From contig JBOGFJ010000028.1 in assembly GCA_050743385.1 (NCBI GenBank), forward strand, positions 1-39,895: DNA of 39,895 bases, read 5' to 3'. The notes beneath the pieces are model-generated. The model had not been told where the DNA came from. It made no database searches and was given only the letters and a program-made list of their open reading frames with translations. The stretch is from JACDBD01 sp050743385. Lineage in GTDB: Bacteria; Actinomycetota; Acidimicrobiia; IMCC26256; JACDBD01. This document shows, in pieces, positions 7,027 to 14,760 of this stretch. A program made the position numbers and the translations under genes. Each line of letters starts with the position of its first letter. Position 1 is the stretch's first letter.

Positions 7027-8061
7027 TCAGACGACGATCTCGCTCTTGGTGCGTCCCTTGCTCGACCAGTAGCTGTCGGTGCGGCCGAGCCGGAAGCGCT
7101 CGGGCTTCTCGTCGTCCGTGAGCACGTCGGTCTCCAACCAGAGTCGCTTGAGGTGACGGACCCTGCCGCGGGCGCGGTCGTCCTCGTAGGCCTTGCGGCC
7201 GTGGAGCACGTGGTAGTTGTTGACGAACTGCATGTCGCCCGGTTCCAGGTCCATCGAGACGTGGAACCGCGGGTCGGCGCACATGACGTCGACTCGGTCC
7301 ATCGCCGCGCGTGCCGCCTCCGACACGCGCGGCGCGTCGTCGTGCCGGCGGCTCGCCTCGATGTACGGACGGATGTAGCGCGCGAACAACCGATCCTCCC
7401 GACGGGTGAAGATCGCCATGAGGTACCACTGCTTCGCCCCGGGCGGTTGCTCACCGCGCAGGTCGTACGGGAACGGCTCGTAGAGCTCGGCCGCGAGCTC
7501 CGGCTCCGTACGAACGAGCTCGTTGTGGATTCGCACGATGTTGGCGACGAGGCTCGCTCCTCCACGTGCGCCCGCGTTCAGGCAGAACAGGCCGACGAGG
7601 TCGGAGCCGTCGGAGTGGAACGGGAAGGGCACGCCGCCGATCTCGTTGCCGCGTGACGTCGGATCGTCGACGGCCTTGCCCTGGTCGGTGACGTCGCCGA
7701 GGAGATGGCCCTTGGCGTTCTGGGGCCACGGTGAGCCGAGGTGCGTGCCGACGCCCCAGTAGATCGCCGACGCCCGATCCTTCGTGTAACGGTCGACGGG
7801 AACGCCGCGGATGAGCACCACGCCCCGCCCGTTGATGAGCTCGTCGGTGATGCGGGTGAGCTCCGGGCCGAGCGTCGGGAGCGGGAACGTCTCGCGCGTG
7901 ATGTCGAGCACGTCGTCGGTCGCGGCTTCGGCGGCGACGAGGGCGGCATCGAGCTCGGCGACGTGGTCGTCGCGCAGCTGGAAGACGTAGCGATCGCCGA
8001 TCTCATCGCTCGTCCATTCGCAGTTCGTCTCCAGCGGCGTGAGCGTTTCGATGGTGCTCAT
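7027..8061 (-). CDS. TauD/TfdA-family Fe(II)/2-oxoglutarate dioxygenase (operon gene 3)
   Basis: 344 residues from the ATG at 8061, with GGAGG upstream; its ATGA overlaps the stop of the amidohydrolase gene. The iron facial triad is visible: His149-Ser-Asp151 in FPFHSDGSDLVGL, and a distal His at 284 or 287 in FVNNYHVLHGR. The 2-oxoglutarate-binding Arg is in RVRHLKRLWLE (Arg302 or Arg306). Such enzymes hydroxylate a carbon next to a heteroatom or decarboxylate, and often release sulfite, amines or phenols from organic acids. Its coupling to an amidohydrolase and LLM oxidoreductases suggests a step in breaking down an amide- or ester-containing compound (inference). Confidence 0.92.
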   Translation of the reverse strand: MSTIETLTPLETNCEWTSDEIGDRYVFQLRDDHVAELDAALVAAEAATDDVLDITRETFPLPTLGPELTRITDELINGRGVVLIRGVPVDRYTKDRASAIYWGVGTHLGSPWPQNAKGHLLGDVTDQGKAVDDPTSRGNEIGGVPFPFHSDGSDLVGLFCLNAGARGGASLVANIVRIHNELVRTEPELAAELYEPFPYDLRGEQPPGAKQWYLMAIFTRREDRLFARYIRPYIEASRRHDDAPRVSEAARAAMDRVDVMCADPRFHVSMDLEPGDMQFVNNYHVLHGRKAYEDDRARGRVRHLKRLWLETDVLTDDEKPERFRLGRTDSYWSSKGRTKSEIVV

Positions 8062-9782
8062 CGGGATCCTCCGGTGGTGGTGGGCGCGGGCTGGGGGCCA
8101 CGGACGAGTCGGCCCGGGAGCGGACCGCACTCCTCGCCGTCCGCGTACGTGACCTGGCCGGCGACGAGCGTGGCGACGTAGCCGTCGGCGGCTTGGACGA
8201 GACGCTTACCGCCGGCCGGAAGGTCGAAGCGCATCTCCGGCCGGCGGGCGGCGAGGGCCTCGAAGTCGATCACGTTCACGTCGGCGCGGTATCCGGGCGC
8301 AATCACTCCCCGGTCGAGGAGGCCGACGGCGCGGGCGGTGTCACGGGTCTGGCGCCGCACGAGGAAGGGAACGTCGAGCCGGCCGCGCGCGCGGTCGCGA
8401 CCCCAATACGCGAGCAGCGTGGTGGGGAAGCTCGCGTCGCAGATCGTTCCCACGTGCGCGCCGCCGTCGGCCAGGCCGACCACGGTGTGGGGATGGGCGA
8501 GCATCTCTCCGGCTGCGTCGAGATTGCCGTCGATGTAGTTGAGGAAGGGGAGATAGAGGAACGCGCGGCCCTCGTCGGTGAGCAGGAGGTCGTAGGCGAG
8601 GTCGAGCGGATCGCGATCTTCCCGCTCCGCCCAGCGGGTCACGCTCGACTCGGGATCGGGCTCGTAGTCGGGCGGGTCGCCCAGCTCGTACATGCGGTGC
8701 AGCGACTGGAGCAGGCGACCCTCGCCCGGCCGTGACCGGGCGGCCGCGAGCACGCGTTCCTTGAAGCCGCGCCCCCGCATCGCCGCGACCCGTTCGGCCA
8801 GGGGTAGTGCCGCGATCTCGCGGTAGACGGGATTGGTGAGGAACGGGTGCAGCGTGCACTGGAGGCCGAGCAGCAGTCCCACGGCCCGGGGCGCGACCTG
8901 CGCCGTCATCGACACGCCGTCGGCGTTGGCGCTACTGAGGCGCGCGAGCAGACGCCGCCAGCCCGCACCCGGCGTCTGCACCAGGGAGAACGACAACGGC
9001 CGGCCCGACTCCTCCGCCATGCGCCGGCAGAGGGCGAACTCGGCGTCGACGTCGGCGAAGTCGGACACGACCTGCAGCACGCCCCGTCCGCCGGCGCCGA
9101 TCTCGCAGGCGATCCCGATCAGCTCACCGGCCTCGGCGGTGAGCGTGGGCGTGGGTTCGCCCCTGCTCGTGCGGTGATTGAGCGTGCGCGAGGTCGAGAA
9201 CCCGAGCGCGCCCGCCTCGACTGCCTCGCGCGCCTGCTTCGCCATGAGCTCGATGTCACCCTCGGTCGCCGGCTCGCGTGCCGCGCCCCGCTCGCCCATC
9301 ACGTTGAGGCGGAGGGCACCGTGAGGAACCTGCACGGCGACGTCGACGTCGAAGGGGCGGTCGTCGAGCGCGTCCATGAACTCGGGGAAGGACTGCCAGT
9401 TCCACGCCAGGCCCTCGTGGAGAACCGCGCCGGGGATGTCCTCGACGCCCTCCATGAGCTCGATGAGCCGCTCGTGGTCGGCCGGGCGAACGGGCGCGAA
9501 TCCGACCCCGCAGTTCCCGGCGACCACGGTCGTGACCCCGTGCCACGACGAAGGCGCCATGCGCTCCCCCCACGAGGCCTGGCCGTCGTAGTGGGCGTGG
9601 ATGTCGACGAACCCCGGTGTGACCAGCAGGCAGTCGGCGACGATGGTGCGGTGCGCGGTCCCCTCGACGCGACCGACCTCCGTGATGATCCCGTCGCTGA
9701 TGGCGACGTCGGCCGGGCGGGCGGGTGCACCCGTGCCGTCGAGCACGGTGCCGCCGCGGATGACCACGTCGTGATCGGTCAC
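8058..9782 (-). CDS. D-aminoacylase-type amidohydrolase (operon gene 2)
   Basis: 574 residues from the GTG at 9782, which overlaps the upstream LLM stop as GTGA. The start is VTDHDVVIRGGTVLDGTG, typical of N-acyl-D-amino-acid deacylases and related amidohydrolases. Metal ligands are His62-Ala-His64 (GFVDIHAHYDGQ), followed by the clade hallmark GNCGVGFAP; the catalytic Asp should be in VGLADGGAHVG. The C-terminus has GVIAPGYRADVNVIDF, the small beta domain common to the family. It should hydrolyse an amide bond (N-acyl amino acid, hydantoin-like or formamide). The acceptor is unknown, and in this clade annotation as D-aminoacylase is often wrong about the substrate. Confidence 0.93.
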   Translation of the reverse strand: MTDHDVVIRGGTVLDGTGAPARPADVAISDGIITEVGRVEGTAHRTIVADCLLVTPGFVDIHAHYDGQASWGERMAPSSWHGVTTVVAGNCGVGFAPVRPADHERLIELMEGVEDIPGAVLHEGLAWNWQSFPEFMDALDDRPFDVDVAVQVPHGALRLNVMGERGAAREPATEGDIELMAKQAREAVEAGALGFSTSRTLNHRTSRGEPTPTLTAEAGELIGIACEIGAGGRGVLQVVSDFADVDAEFALCRRMAEESGRPLSFSLVQTPGAGWRRLLARLSSANADGVSMTAQVAPRAVGLLLGLQCTLHPFLTNPVYREIAALPLAERVAAMRGRGFKERVLAAARSRPGEGRLLQSLHRMYELGDPPDYEPDPESSVTRWAEREDRDPLDLAYDLLLTDEGRAFLYLPFLNYIDGNLDAAGEMLAHPHTVVGLADGGAHVGTICDASFPTTLLAYWGRDRARGRLDVPFLVRRQTRDTARAVGLLDRGVIAPGYRADVNVIDFEALAARRPEMRFDLPAGGKRLVQAADGYVATLVAGQVTYADGEECGPLPGRLVRGPQPAPTTTGGSR

Positions 9783-10804
9783 GGGCTCACCGCCGCCCGC
9801 AACGAGGGCAGGACCTCGGAGGTGACCAGGCGCGCAGAAGTGCGGGCGTCGTCGCGGTCGGCACCCAGCGTCGCGCCGGTCACGACGAAGCGCTCGATCC
9901 CGAGGCCGGCCAGGCCGGTGAGGCGTTCCACGCAGCGCTCCGGCGGGCCCACGACCGCGAAGCGGTCGACGAAGTCCGGGGCGAGCACCCGGGTGTGGTC
10001 GGCCGCGTTGCTCAGGTGCACGTTGCTGTCGTAGCGCCGCCCAACCTCGGCCACGAGGGCGCGGTCGTCGTCGCGCAGGCCCGCGCCCGTCGATCCGGGC
10101 ATGGCGGAGAAGTGCGCGAACGCCGCCACGCCGCCGCCGATCAGCGCACGGGCGGCGTCGAGATCGGGGTGGCAGCCGACGTTGACGAACGAGCCGAACG
10201 AGATTTCCGCCGGGTCGCGGCCGGCGTCGGCGGCTGCCTTGCGCGCCGTCTCGAGCGCCCACGAGACGCGCTCGGGATCGGCGCCGACCGCCAGGGTCAC
10301 GCGCTGGGCGATGCGGGCGCCGAAGTCGATCACCCGCGGCCCCGAGGACGCGATGTCGAGCGGCACCTTGGCTTGGCGGGCCCGGTCGAGCCACCGGAGC
10401 CGGCTGGGATGCCCGTTGCAGTCGACGGTGCCGCCGGCAAGGTAGGTCTGGAGGTCGGTGACGAGCTCGCGGAAGGTGTCGACGGGCATCGGCTTGCGCC
10501 CGAGGTGGAACAGCGCGGTGTCACCCCGGCCGATGCCGAGCACGAACCGCCCGCCCGACTCCTCCTGCACGGTGACGGCCACGTTGGCGAGCGCGGCGGG
10601 GTGGCGGGTGAATGCGTTGGTCACGGCGGTGGCGAACCGCAGGCGCTGCGTCGCCCGCGATGCGAGGGCCACCGCCACGAACGGATCGCCGACCAGGTTC
10701 TGGGAGTCGGTGAAGGTGATGCCGTTCCAGCCCGCCTGCTCGGCCCGCTCGGCCTGTCGCTCGACGGTGCCCACCTCCGGGATGCGCGTCGCCCAGAGCT
10801 CCAT
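9779..10804 (-). CDS. LLM-class flavin/F420-dependent oxidoreductase (operon gene 1)
   Basis: 341 residues from the ATG at 10804 (MELWATRIPEVG); the frame is open further up to 10969 without a better start. The barrel signatures are ERAEQAGWNGITFTDSQNLV, RFATAVTNAFTRHPAALANV and GGRFVLGIGRGDTALFHLGR, then VPLDIASSGPRVIDFGARIA. It resembles 5,10-methylenetetrahydromethanopterin-reductase-like members. Its stop overlaps the amidohydrolase start by four bases, making it the first gene of the coupled unit. It diverges from the PBP4 gene at 10906. It probably works in the same pathway as the amidohydrolase and dioxygenase; the substrate is unknown. Confidence 0.92.
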   Translation of the reverse strand: MELWATRIPEVGTVERQAERAEQAGWNGITFTDSQNLVGDPFVAVALASRATQRLRFATAVTNAFTRHPAALANVAVTVQEESGGRFVLGIGRGDTALFHLGRKPMPVDTFRELVTDLQTYLAGGTVDCNGHPSRLRWLDRARQAKVPLDIASSGPRVIDFGARIAQRVTLAVGADPERVSWALETARKAAADAGRDPAEISFGSFVNVGCHPDLDAARALIGGGVAAFAHFSAMPGSTGAGLRDDDRALVAEVGRRYDSNVHLSNAADHTRVLAPDFVDRFAVVGPPERCVERLTGLAGLGIERFVVTGATLGADRDDARTSARLVTSEVLPSLRAAVSP

Positions 10805-10891
10805 CTCGACGGCATCCCCCTCGCATGGCCGTGACGCCACGAGGCTACCGGGAGGAAGCAGCGCATGCCCCGATCGATTCACGGCGCCAAG

Positions 10892-10897
10892 TACGTT
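10892..10897 (+). promoter_or_regulatory. Probable -10 box (TACGTT) for the PBP4 gene
   Basis: TACGTT lies eight bases before the ATG at 10906, so the transcript should be leaderless or nearly so. No clear ribosome site is present. Confidence 0.55.
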
Positions 10898-10905
10898 GTC
10901 AGCCG

Positions 10906-12468
10906 ATGATCCGTCGCACTCGGCTCGGGGTTGCGCTGTTGCTCGCGGTCGCCGTCCTCGGCGCGGCATCGACGAGTGGCGGTTCCGCCGAGTCTTCGTC
11001 GGACCTCCCGGAGAAGGTTCGCGAGATCATGGGCAAGAAGCGGTACGCGCACGCTCGGTGGGCGATGCTCGTCGCCGACTCCGAAAGCGGCGATGTCGAG
11101 TTCTCGCTCGAGCCAGACACGTTCATGATCCCGGGCTCGAACGCCAAGCTCTATTCGATGTCGACTGCGCTCGATGCGCTCGGGCCCGACTACCGCTTCG
11201 AGACGCCCGTGTACGCGACCGGCCCTGTCGACGCCGCGACGATCGCGGGCGACCTCGTGCTCGTCGCGTCAGGTGACCTCGTGCTCGGCGGCCGCGGTGC
11301 AACCGAGGGCGTGATCAGCTACGAGAACTTCGACCACAACGACGCCAACGCGATCCCCGGCGCGACCCTGACACCCGAGGACCCGCTCGCCGGCCTCGAC
11401 GACCTGGCGGCGCAGGTCGCCGCCTCCGGCGTGACCGCGGTCGCGGGCGACGTGGTGATCGACGATCGGCTCTTCGAGACCGACATGGAGATGAACCCCG
11501 AGACACCGACCACGCCGATCATGGTGAACGAGAACGTGATCGACCTCCTCACCACCCCGACCGCGGCCGGCGAGCCGGCCGAGTTCACATGGCGGCCGCA
11601 GACCGCCACCTACCAGGTGCAGTCGACCGTGACGACCGTCGAGGCGGGTGGAACGACCGACATCGAGGTGGACGCGACCGACGGCGCGATCACCGTCACC
11701 GGCACGATCGCGGCCGATTCCGACCCGTTGCTCATGGTCCAGCAGGTCGACGACCCGGCTGCGTTCGCGCGGACAGCCTTCATCGAGGCGTTGGCGCGTG
11801 CGGGAGTCACCGTCGGCGCGCCGGCGACGGGACCCAACCCCGAGGCGCTGCTGCCGGACGCAAGCTCGTATGCCGACGACGCGCGGCTCGCCGTCCTCGA
11901 GTCGCCCCCGTTCGAGGACTACCTCACGCTCGTCATGAAGGTCAGCCTGAACCTTGGCGCCAACCTCGCCATCTGTCTGATGGCGGTCCAGAGCGGAAGC
12001 ACTGATTGCGACGACGGTTTCGCGGTCATGAACGACTTCCTGAAGAAGGCGGGCGTCGATCCGAAGCACGTCGCCTTCACCACCGGACAGGGTGGCAAGC
12101 GCAGCGACCTCGTGACCCCGCAGGCGACGGTCGACCTGGTCCGGTACTGGGAGGGCACCGACGTCTTCGACGTGTTCAAGGATTCCCTCCCGGTGCTCGG
12201 CGTCGACGGCTCGTTGACGGGCGTCGCCGCCGATACCCCCGCGAAGGGCAAGGTGTTCGCGAAGACGGGAACGCTCGTCGACGCCGATCTCGTCAACCAG
12301 CGCCTCCTGCTCGGGGCCAAGGCCCTGGGCGGCTACATGCGGGCGAACGGCCGGTGGTACGTGTTCGGTCTCTACGTCAACAACGGCACCGCCAACGGGA
12401 TCTCCGACATCCTCGAGATCAACGAGGACCTGGGCCAGATCACCGCCGCCCTGCGCGCCGACCTCTGA
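10906..12468 (+). CDS. dacB: D-alanyl-D-alanine carboxypeptidase/endopeptidase, PBP4 (S13) family
   Basis: 520 residues from the ATG at 10906. An N-terminal signal peptide is clear (basic RRTR, then LGVALLLAVAVLGAAST), so it works outside the membrane. All three penicillin-binding motifs are present: SxxK as Ser78-Asn-Ala-Lys81 (PGSNAKLYS), SxN as Ser347-Leu-Asn349 (VSLNLGANLA), and Lys453-Thr-Gly (FAKTGTL). The long insertion between the first two motifs is typical of the S13 family. The enzyme trims D-Ala from, or cuts cross-links in, peptidoglycan. It is transcribed alone, divergently from the LLM operon, and ends one base before the convergent DUF983 gene. Confidence 0.93.
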   Translation: MIRRTRLGVALLLAVAVLGAASTSGGSAESSSDLPEKVREIMGKKRYAHARWAMLVADSESGDVEFSLEPDTFMIPGSNAKLYSMSTALDALGPDYRFETPVYATGPVDAATIAGDLVLVASGDLVLGGRGATEGVISYENFDHNDANAIPGATLTPEDPLAGLDDLAAQVAASGVTAVAGDVVIDDRLFETDMEMNPETPTTPIMVNENVIDLLTTPTAAGEPAEFTWRPQTATYQVQSTVTTVEAGGTTDIEVDATDGAITVTGTIAADSDPLLMVQQVDDPAAFARTAFIEALARAGVTVGAPATGPNPEALLPDASSYADDARLAVLESPPFEDYLTLVMKVSLNLGANLAICLMAVQSGSTDCDDGFAVMNDFLKKAGVDPKHVAFTTGQGGKRSDLVTPQATVDLVRYWEGTDVFDVFKDSLPVLGVDGSLTGVAADTPAKGKVFAKTGTLVDADLVNQRLLLGAKALGGYMRANGRWYVFGLYVNNGTANGISDILEINEDLGQITAALRADL

Positions 12469-12469
12469 G

Positions 12470-12811
12470 TCACCCGCGGGCGCGCTCGGGATGCATGATC
12501 AGCTCGGCCGCGGCCCACGTGCCGGCCGAGAAGGGGTAGAACGCGATCGGCGCACCGATCGCGAGCACCAGTCCCACCGCCAGCACCGGGACGATCGGCA
12601 CCGTGCCGTCCGTCGCGCCCATGGCCACGATGTAGGCCATGAGTGTCACGAACAGCAGTCCCTCGCTCACGGCGAAGTTCAGCACCCACACCCCCAGGAA
12701 GAAGCCCTCGTCGGCGGCGGGACGGTAATCGCACGTCGGACAGCGCTCGCGCAGCCGGAAGTAGCTCTCGAAAGCGCCGCGGTGTCCGCAGCGGACGCAC
12801 CGGCGCGTCAG
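12470..12811 (-). CDS. DUF983-like zinc-ribbon membrane protein, start uncertain
   Basis: The frame encodes a short N-terminal zinc ribbon (CVRCGHRG, then RERCPTCDYR; two CxxC pairs), then ADEGFFLGVWVLNFAV and two membrane segments (EGLLFVTLMAYIVAM; IVPVLAVGLVLAIGAPIAFY). This is the layout of DUF983. The frame is open upstream to a TGA at 12890-12892 but has no ATG, GTG or TTG before the zinc ribbon. The coordinates use a CTG at 12811 (113 residues); an ATC at 12823 is another option. A GTG at 12691 would delete the zinc ribbon. It follows the VOC gene on the same strand. Function unknown. Confidence 0.68.
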   Translation of the reverse strand: MTRRCVRCGHRGAFESYFRLRERCPTCDYRPAADEGFFLGVWVLNFAVSEGLLFVTLMAYIVAMGATDGTVPIVPVLAVGLVLAIGAPIAFYPFSAGTWAAAELIMHPERARG

Positions 12812-12845
12812 ACCTCGCGCGATACGGCGCGCCGGGGAGGCCTGG

Positions 12846-13313
12846 TTACGCGTCGGACTGGAACCGCGCCGCCGGCGTACCGGGCGGGTTCAGGACGCCC
12901 GGGCGCGCGTCGGGGTTCACGACGCACACCTCACACTCGAGGCCGTCCGGGTCGCGGAAGAACAGGCTCAGGATCGGTCCGAAGTCGGTGACGAAGCCGT
13001 CACTGGCGCCGCGCTCGATCAGCCGGTCGCGGATGGTCTCGAACGCGTCGAGCGATTCGGCGTGGAGCGCGAGGTGGTCGATGCGCCCTCGACCGAACAT
13101 CGGCGTCTGGCGGTCGGCCTCGGTGTTGCCCGCGACCTGGAACACGTTCAGCTCGGAGAAGGGGCCGACTTTGATGAACGACAGCCGCACGTCGGGCCCC
13201 TCGGGCGTGTCCGGGAGCCGCGTCACCGTGGCGTCGAACACGTCTTCGTAGAACGCGTGCAGCCGGTCGGTGTCGTTGGTGAGGATGGCCACGTGGTTGA
13301 TGCCGTCGAGCAC
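12846..13313 (-). CDS. VOC-family (glyoxalase/dioxygenase) protein
   Basis: 155 residues from the GTG at 13313, fixed by a strong ribosome site AGGAGG seven bases upstream. Two VOC modules are visible. Likely metal ligands are His in GINHVAILTND, His in GRIDHLALHAES and Glu in GLECEVCVVNP. FYEDVFDATVTRLPDTPEGP and LNVFQVAG are typical of methylmalonyl-CoA-epimerase-like and lactoylglutathione-lyase-like members. It lies 31 bases after the flavodoxin-like gene and before the DUF983 gene, probably in one operon. The substrate is unknown. Confidence 0.9.
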   Translation of the reverse strand: MLDGINHVAILTNDTDRLHAFYEDVFDATVTRLPDTPEGPDVRLSFIKVGPFSELNVFQVAGNTEADRQTPMFGRGRIDHLALHAESLDAFETIRDRLIERGASDGFVTDFGPILSLFFRDPDGLECEVCVVNPDARPGVLNPPGTPAARFQSDA

Positions 13314-13344
13314 GGCTGAGCCTCCTGCGGTTTCGTGGCTCACG

Positions 13345-13800
13345 TTAGGTGAGCGTGAGGCCGGCCGCGAGCGCCGCACCGAGCTCCCAGCACGCGTCGA
13401 GGTCGGACTTCGTCGGCTCGCCCATGACGCAGACAGGCTCGGCGACACGCCGCCAGCCGAGGCCGGTCGTGATCTTCTCGATCGCCCGGAGCGCGCCGGT
13501 CGTGTCGTCGTTCCCGTGCACGTAGACGCCGTAGGGGCGGCGTGCCGTTGCCTCGAGGGAGGGGTAGTAGACGAGGTCGAAGAAGTGCTTGAGTGCGCCC
13601 GACATGTAGCCGAGGTTGGCGGGCGTCCCCAGGACGTAACCGTCGGCCTCGAGCACGTCGACCGCGGTCGCCGTGAGCGCGGGCCGGGCGACGACGTCCA
13701 CGCCCTCGATACTCGGAGCGGTCGCGCCCGACATCACCGCCTCGAACATGCTGTGCACGGCCGGCGAAGGCTGGTGATGGACGACGAGGAGGCGGGGCAC
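13345..13800 (-). CDS. Flavodoxin-like / NADPH-dependent FMN reductase-like protein
   Basis: 151 residues from the GTG at 13800. The fold shows in PRLLVVHHQPSPAVHSMFEA (first strand and phosphate loop) and in VLEADGYVLGTPANLGYMSG, the flavin-stacking loop of the flavodoxin/WrbA family, followed by ALKHFFDLVYYP and RPYGVYVHGNDDTTGAL. It probably binds FMN and serves as an electron carrier or quinone/flavin reductase in the cytoplasm. It diverges from an LLM gene 56 bases away, so a redox partnership is possible but unproven. Confidence 0.85.
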   Translation of the reverse strand: MPRLLVVHHQPSPAVHSMFEAVMSGATAPSIEGVDVVARPALTATAVDVLEADGYVLGTPANLGYMSGALKHFFDLVYYPSLEATARRPYGVYVHGNDDTTGALRAIEKITTGLGWRRVAEPVCVMGEPTKSDLDACWELGAALAAGLTLT

Positions 13801-13856
13801 TGCGCCGCAGTGTCGCAGACTGCTACTACTGCACAACCAGTCAGAGGGGGTCGGGC

Positions 13857-14732
13857 ATGAAGGTCGGGGTCTTCCTGCCACTCGGAGCGGCCAATGCCGA
13901 TCCGGAGCTGGTGCGAACCGCGGGAGAGGCGGTCGAGGAGCGCGGGTTCGAGTCGATCTGGGTCGCCGAGCACGTGGTGCTGTTCGACGACTACGACTCG
14001 AGCTACCCGTACGCTCCGGACGGGCGGTTCCCCGCCGGGGGCGACGCCGGGTTGCTCGAGCCGTTCACGGCGCTCACCTACCTGGCGGCGGTCACCGAAC
14101 GCGTGCGTCTCGGCACCGGCATCTGCCTCGTTCCGCAGCGCAACCCGGTGTACACCGCGAAGCAGGTCGTCGACCTCGATGCGCTCTCGGGTGGGCGGGT
14201 CGACTTCGGGATCGGCGTCGGCTGGCTGCGGGAGGAGTTCGAGGCCCTGCAGGTGCCGTTCGAACGGCGCGGGGACCGCGCCCGTGAGCACCTCGAGGTC
14301 ATGAAGACCCTGTGGTGTGACGAGGTCTCCGAGTACCACGGCGACCTGTACGACCTGCGTCCGTGCCGGTTGTACCCGAAGCCGGCGCAGCAGCCGCATC
14401 CACCCATCCACGTGGGCGGCGAGAGCGACGCTGCCCTGCGACGCGTCGCCCAATTGGGCCAGGGGTGGTACACGTTCAACCGCACGCCCGAAGATCTCGG
14501 AGCGCCGCTCCGTCGCCTCGAGCAACTCTTGGAGGAGCACGGGCGCGACCGCTCTGACCTGATGCTGTCGGTGTGCACCTATCTGCAGCCGCTCGTCCCG
14601 GGGATGGTCGACGGGTACCGGGAGCGCGGCGTCGACCGCGTGATCGGGCTCTGCCTCGCGTTCGACCGCGACATGTTGTTGGCATCACTCGACCAGCTCG
14701 TCACCGATCTCCTGGAGCCGGCAACGATCTGA
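13857..14732 (+). CDS. LLM-class F420-dependent oxidoreductase
   Basis: 291 residues from the ATG at 13857, preceded by GAGGGGG. Family marks: MKVGVFLPLGAAN, EERGFESIWVAEHVVLFDDY, TERVRLGTGICLVPQRNP, LDALSGGRVDFGIGVGWLRE, then QPHPPIHVGGESDAALRRVA. The GIGVGWLREEFEALQVPFER stretch is characteristic of Rv2161c/Rv0953c-like F420 enzymes. It should reduce or oxidise a small substrate with F420. It stands between the divergent flavodoxin-like gene and the MMPL gene 28 bases downstream, which may be co-transcribed. Confidence 0.92.
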   Translation: MKVGVFLPLGAANADPELVRTAGEAVEERGFESIWVAEHVVLFDDYDSSYPYAPDGRFPAGGDAGLLEPFTALTYLAAVTERVRLGTGICLVPQRNPVYTAKQVVDLDALSGGRVDFGIGVGWLREEFEALQVPFERRGDRAREHLEVMKTLWCDEVSEYHGDLYDLRPCRLYPKPAQQPHPPIHVGGESDAALRRVAQLGQGWYTFNRTPEDLGAPLRRLEQLLEEHGRDRSDLMLSVCTYLQPLVPGMVDGYRERGVDRVIGLCLAFDRDMLLASLDQLVTDLLEPATI

Positions 14733-14760
14733 GTAGTGTGCCGGTCGGTTCGGCGGGGGC

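Noticed and set aside
6970..7656. Plus-strand frame starting MRVIVRAMLDLFEE between two operon genes
   Set aside because: The protein-like start is a chance effect; the rest is the antisense of the TauD-type gene.
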